NCBI GenBank assembly: GCA_033762715.1
Contig: JANRLL010000017.1
Location: forward strand, 62,001 to 126,000
Reading direction: 5' to 3'
DNA length: 64,000 bases
Source: JANRLL01 sp033762715
GTDB taxonomy: Bacteria > Pseudomonadota > Alphaproteobacteria > Rickettsiales > SXRF01
Each line of letters opens with the position of its first letter. The first letter of the stretch is position 1. Below the pieces are notes generated by a model. That model ran no database searches. It was not told where the DNA came from and saw nothing but the letters and a program-made list of their open reading frames with translations. Position numbers and translations under genes: made by a program. This document shows, one piece after another, positions 61,700-64,000 of the stretch.

Positions 61700-62305
61700 A
61701 TGAAAAAAACATGGTTGTTGATTGCTTGTTTCTCTTCGATCAGCGCATGCGCGCCGCAATCCTTGCCACCCGAAGTTTATGGCAGCCGCAGCGATCCTGA
61801 AACCTTGCTTGATACCTCTTCGGAAGTGGTGACTATGGATCTGCGCAGCCGAAATTCCTTGTCAAAATTGGCATCGATTGTGCGCTCCGATCAACCGAAT
61901 CGTGCTGAGCTACATTGCAAAACATCCGATATTTTATGTGCGCAGGCAAAAGAAATTCTTACCAATCAGAATGTGCCTATTCGCACGGTTGGCAACGACA
62001 ATAGTGTAACCTTGGTTTATGAGCGCGTAGTAGCGCGCGATTGCGACAGCCGCTATATCGATGCGCGCAGCAATCAACATAATGTGAATCAACCATCCTT
62101 TGGCTGCTCGATGCGGGCAAACACGGTACAAATGGTATCAAATCGTCGCGTCTTTACCGATCCTGCGCTGACCGATCTGCAAGATGCAGAAAAAGGACGT
62201 CAGAATTATCAGCAATATTTGCTGCCCACCCCACCGGAAAATGACAAAAGCGCGTTGGAATCAATCCTCGGTACTGTTAGCAGTAGTAGTGGGTCATCAC
62301 GATGA
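61700..62305 (+). CDS. cpaD: CpaD, Tad pilus assembly lipoprotein
   Basis: Predicted outer-membrane lipoprotein. The 201-residue product has a lipobox-like ISACAP (Cys17) after a hydrophobic leader. The family segment FGCSMRANTVQMVSNRRVFTDP is weakly similar to the CpaD consensus (NFGCATQxNLAxMVADPxDL). Placement between the secretin and the ATPase genes supports the name. It overlaps neither, with three-base spacing from cpaC. Confidence 0.8.
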   Translation: MKKTWLLIACFSSISACAPQSLPPEVYGSRSDPETLLDTSSEVVTMDLRSRNSLSKLASIVRSDQPNRAELHCKTSDILCAQAKEILTNQNVPIRTVGNDNSVTLVYERVVARDCDSRYIDARSNQHNVNQPSFGCSMRANTVQMVSNRRVFTDPALTDLQDAEKGRQNYQQYLLPTPPENDKSALESILGTVSSSSGSSR

Positions 62306-62317
62306 TAGGCATTGGGT

Positions 62318-63550
62318 ATGAGTTTATTTAGTCCGCTACTAATTATTTGCCATGCTGAGGCTCGCCAACCGGCACTCGCTGAAATGGCGCAAGCCTTGGG
62401 CTATAGCGATGCGCATATTGTAACCGGCGGCTTCGCCGAAGCAGCCAAGGCTCTCACCGCGCGCAACTCTTCACCCGATTATATCATTATTGATATTGAT
62501 AATAATGCAGAAGGTGTGTTGGCGGCGCTGGATATGTTTGCAACCCATTGCGAGCCGAATGTGCGAGTGGTGGTGCTTGGCGATGTGAATGACGTAGGGT
62601 TTTACCGCGCGCTGAAACAGCGTGGTGTGGTTGAATATTTTACCCATCCGGCTGATCCCAAAGAAATTCGCGAAGTGTTGTTGCAAGTGATACCTTCTCA
62701 TAACCATGTCTCTATGGGTGTGGCGCGCCAGGGCCGCGTTATTTCCTGCATGAGCGCCGCATCGGGCGATGGTTCGAGTACGATTGCCATCAACTTAGCG
62801 TATAGCCTAGCGAATGATTATCACCAATCGACTGTGTTGGTGGATTTGGATTATCAATTTGGTTTGATCTCAAAAAGCTTGGATCTTACCGCACCATTTG
62901 GCATCCGCGAATTATTCGACTATCCTGACCGCGGTGTTGACCATACCCTGATCAATAAAATGCTGGTGCAATATCACGACCGTTTAAGCATTATCGCAGC
63001 GCCCAATGACTTGAAATTACTGCCGGCTGTTCGTTTGGAGACCATCCGCGAATTGATCTCCTTTTTGCGTACGCAATTTGCCTTTGTGATCATTGACGTG
63101 CCGCACGTATGGATGGAATGGACGGCAGCATCGCTCACCTATTCGGATCATGTGTTGATGGTGGCGCAATTATGGTTGCGTTCGTTGACGCATTCGTCAC
63201 GACTACTGTCTGCTTGGCAGCAAATTGGTATTGAGCGCGGCGATATTTCGCTGCTCATCAATCGTAGCGGCGCGAAATTCAAAGAAGCAATCACGGCGCA
63301 GGATTTTGAACGCATTTGCCGTCATAAAATCGATGCCTATGTTAATAACGACGTAAAGGCTATTACCTTTGCCGAAAACAATGCCAAAACATTATTCGAA
63401 ACCGATCAGGGCGTTTTGTTGCAACAACAGATTCGTGAATTGGCGAGAATGATGGTCGCGCGTTATCAGCCATCCTCCTTGAAGGAAACCGTATCTGCGG
63501 AATCGCAGAAAAAAGGCTTATTAGGCTTGTTGGAGAAAAATAAGAAATAA
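62318..63550 (+). CDS. cpaE: CpaE/TadZ, receiver-like/ParA-like pilus localisation protein
   Basis: Polar localisation factor of the Tad pilus. The N-terminal ~125 residues form a receiver-like domain without clear phosphorylatable Asp context (IIDIDNNAEG). The C-terminal part is ParA-like. The P-loop reads MSAASGDGSSTIAINLAYSL, where the usual lysine and glycine-rich loop is altered (GDGSST); other CpaE proteins are also atypical here. VLVDLDYQFGLISKSLDL and VIIDVPHVWMEWT follow. ATG 62318 is preferred to the TTG two codons earlier. Confidence 0.9.
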   Translation: MSLFSPLLIICHAEARQPALAEMAQALGYSDAHIVTGGFAEAAKALTARNSSPDYIIIDIDNNAEGVLAALDMFATHCEPNVRVVVLGDVNDVGFYRALKQRGVVEYFTHPADPKEIREVLLQVIPSHNHVSMGVARQGRVISCMSAASGDGSSTIAINLAYSLANDYHQSTVLVDLDYQFGLISKSLDLTAPFGIRELFDYPDRGVDHTLINKMLVQYHDRLSIIAAPNDLKLLPAVRLETIRELISFLRTQFAFVIIDVPHVWMEWTAASLTYSDHVLMVAQLWLRSLTHSSRLLSAWQQIGIERGDISLLINRSGAKFKEAITAQDFERICRHKIDAYVNNDVKAITFAENNAKTLFETDQGVLLQQQIRELARMMVARYQPSSLKETVSAESQKKGLLGLLEKNKK

Positions 63551-63590
63551 AGCGTGCGTCTTTCCGCCGTAAGTAAGGATCGTGATAACT

Positions 63591-64000
63591 ATGTTTGGTA
63601 AAAAACCTACTCAAAATCAAACGTCTGGCAATGACCTTATTACGCAAACGCCGATGCGGCGCAGTGATGATGTGTCGACCTCGGCGCTGCAAAAATTATT
63701 TGCGCATACGGTAGGCTATCCAGACACAGCTCGTAGCGTAGAAGAGCCAATCGATATCCGCTTTACCGATGCCAGCTTGCAAACCAGAGAATATGGTTCG
63801 GTCAAACAGCAGCTCACCGAAAAACTGTTAGAAAACATCGATTTTGCCAGCCTTGAGATGCTGCCGGAGCTGATTAAGAAGGATCGGTTGAAAGAGGCGG
63901 CCAGTAAGATTCTTTATGATGAAATCAGCACGCCCTTTACCTCAGCGCAAATTGAGCTGCTTAAAAATCAGGTGGTCGACGATTTGCTGGGCTTTGGCCC
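63591..64000 (+). CDS. cpaF: CpaF/TadA, pilus assembly ATPase (3' end cut by window)
   Basis: Secretion ATPase of the Tad pilus. Only the first 136 codons are present, covering the variable N-terminus and the start of the N-terminal domain (YGSVKQQLTEKLLENIDFA, EISTPFTSAQIELLKNQVVDDLLGFGP). The VVDDLLGFGP segment and position directly after cpaE identify it. The Walker A region lies beyond base 64000. Confidence 0.9.
   Translation, partial: MFGKKPTQNQTSGNDLITQTPMRRSDDVSTSALQKLFAHTVGYPDTARSVEEPIDIRFTDASLQTREYGSVKQQLTEKLLENIDFASLEMLPELIKKDRLKEAASKILYDEISTPFTSAQIELLKNQVVDDLLGFG

Overview
The window is chromosomal DNA of an alphaproteobacterium. Several things point there: a MipZ-type division ATPase, the gene order rpiB-glyA-nrdR-ribD, paired DUF2336 proteins, a Tad/Flp pilus operon in cpaBCDEF order, and a vir-type type IV secretion system (T4SS). 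G+C looks moderate, near 50% by eye. The order cannot be settled from this window. The T4SS resembles the rvh system of Rickettsiales in content, but the metabolism is broader than that of an obligate intracellular parasite.

Layout. 1-2.9 kb (minus): rpiB, glyA, nrdR and a ribD cut by the window edge. 3.1-6.8 kb (plus): a TSUP permease, mipZ and murJ. 6.8-14 kb: a small anchored protein and cutA in divergent orientation, an Uup-type ABC-F protein, a substrate-binding-protein-less NitT/TauT-type ABC transporter with a structured leader, trmJ, and a protein with a His/Cys-rich tail. 14-26.7 kb (minus): a long tightly packed run glyQ-phzF-panD-glyS-ppdK-hypothetical-gltX-cysS-hypothetical-cimA, which mixes aminoacyl-tRNA synthetases with pyruvate-linked metabolism. 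26.8-29.4 kb: an ECF sigma factor translationally overlapped by a membrane-anchored von Willebrand A protein. 29.4-31.2 kb: small uncharacterised genes, two of them under 60 residues, and tRNA-Thr(GGT). 31.2-36.4 kb: a peptidoglycan amidase, ygfZ, yqgE, aroQ-gdpD-aat and thiS-thiG.

36.5-51.9 kb is the most unusual region. It holds a zeta-toxin-like P-loop kinase and a minus-strand T4SS cluster, transcribed as virB2, a fused double virB2, virB4, a giant virB6, virB8, virB9, virB10, virB11 and virD4. Three parts look abnormal. VirB4 has lost Walker A and has Asn in place of the Walker B Asp. VirB6 has 1757 residues, with about nine C-terminal repeats of roughly 100-120 residues. One pilin gene encodes two VirB2 domains in a row. 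virB1, virB3, virB5, virB7 and any relaxase are absent here, so protein secretion is more likely than conjugation. A direct-repeat motif (two TGACA spaced 11 bp) sits upstream of both virB2 and virB4 and suggests shared control.

52-64 kb: a RidA-family protein, two tandem DUF2336 paralogues, NAD kinase, a cold-shock protein, an orphan pseudopilin, the GTPase BipA/TypA, and the start of a Tad pilus operon (cpaB, cpaC, cpaD, cpaE, cpaF truncated by the window end). No CRISPR array, insertion sequence, rRNA or prophage was seen.
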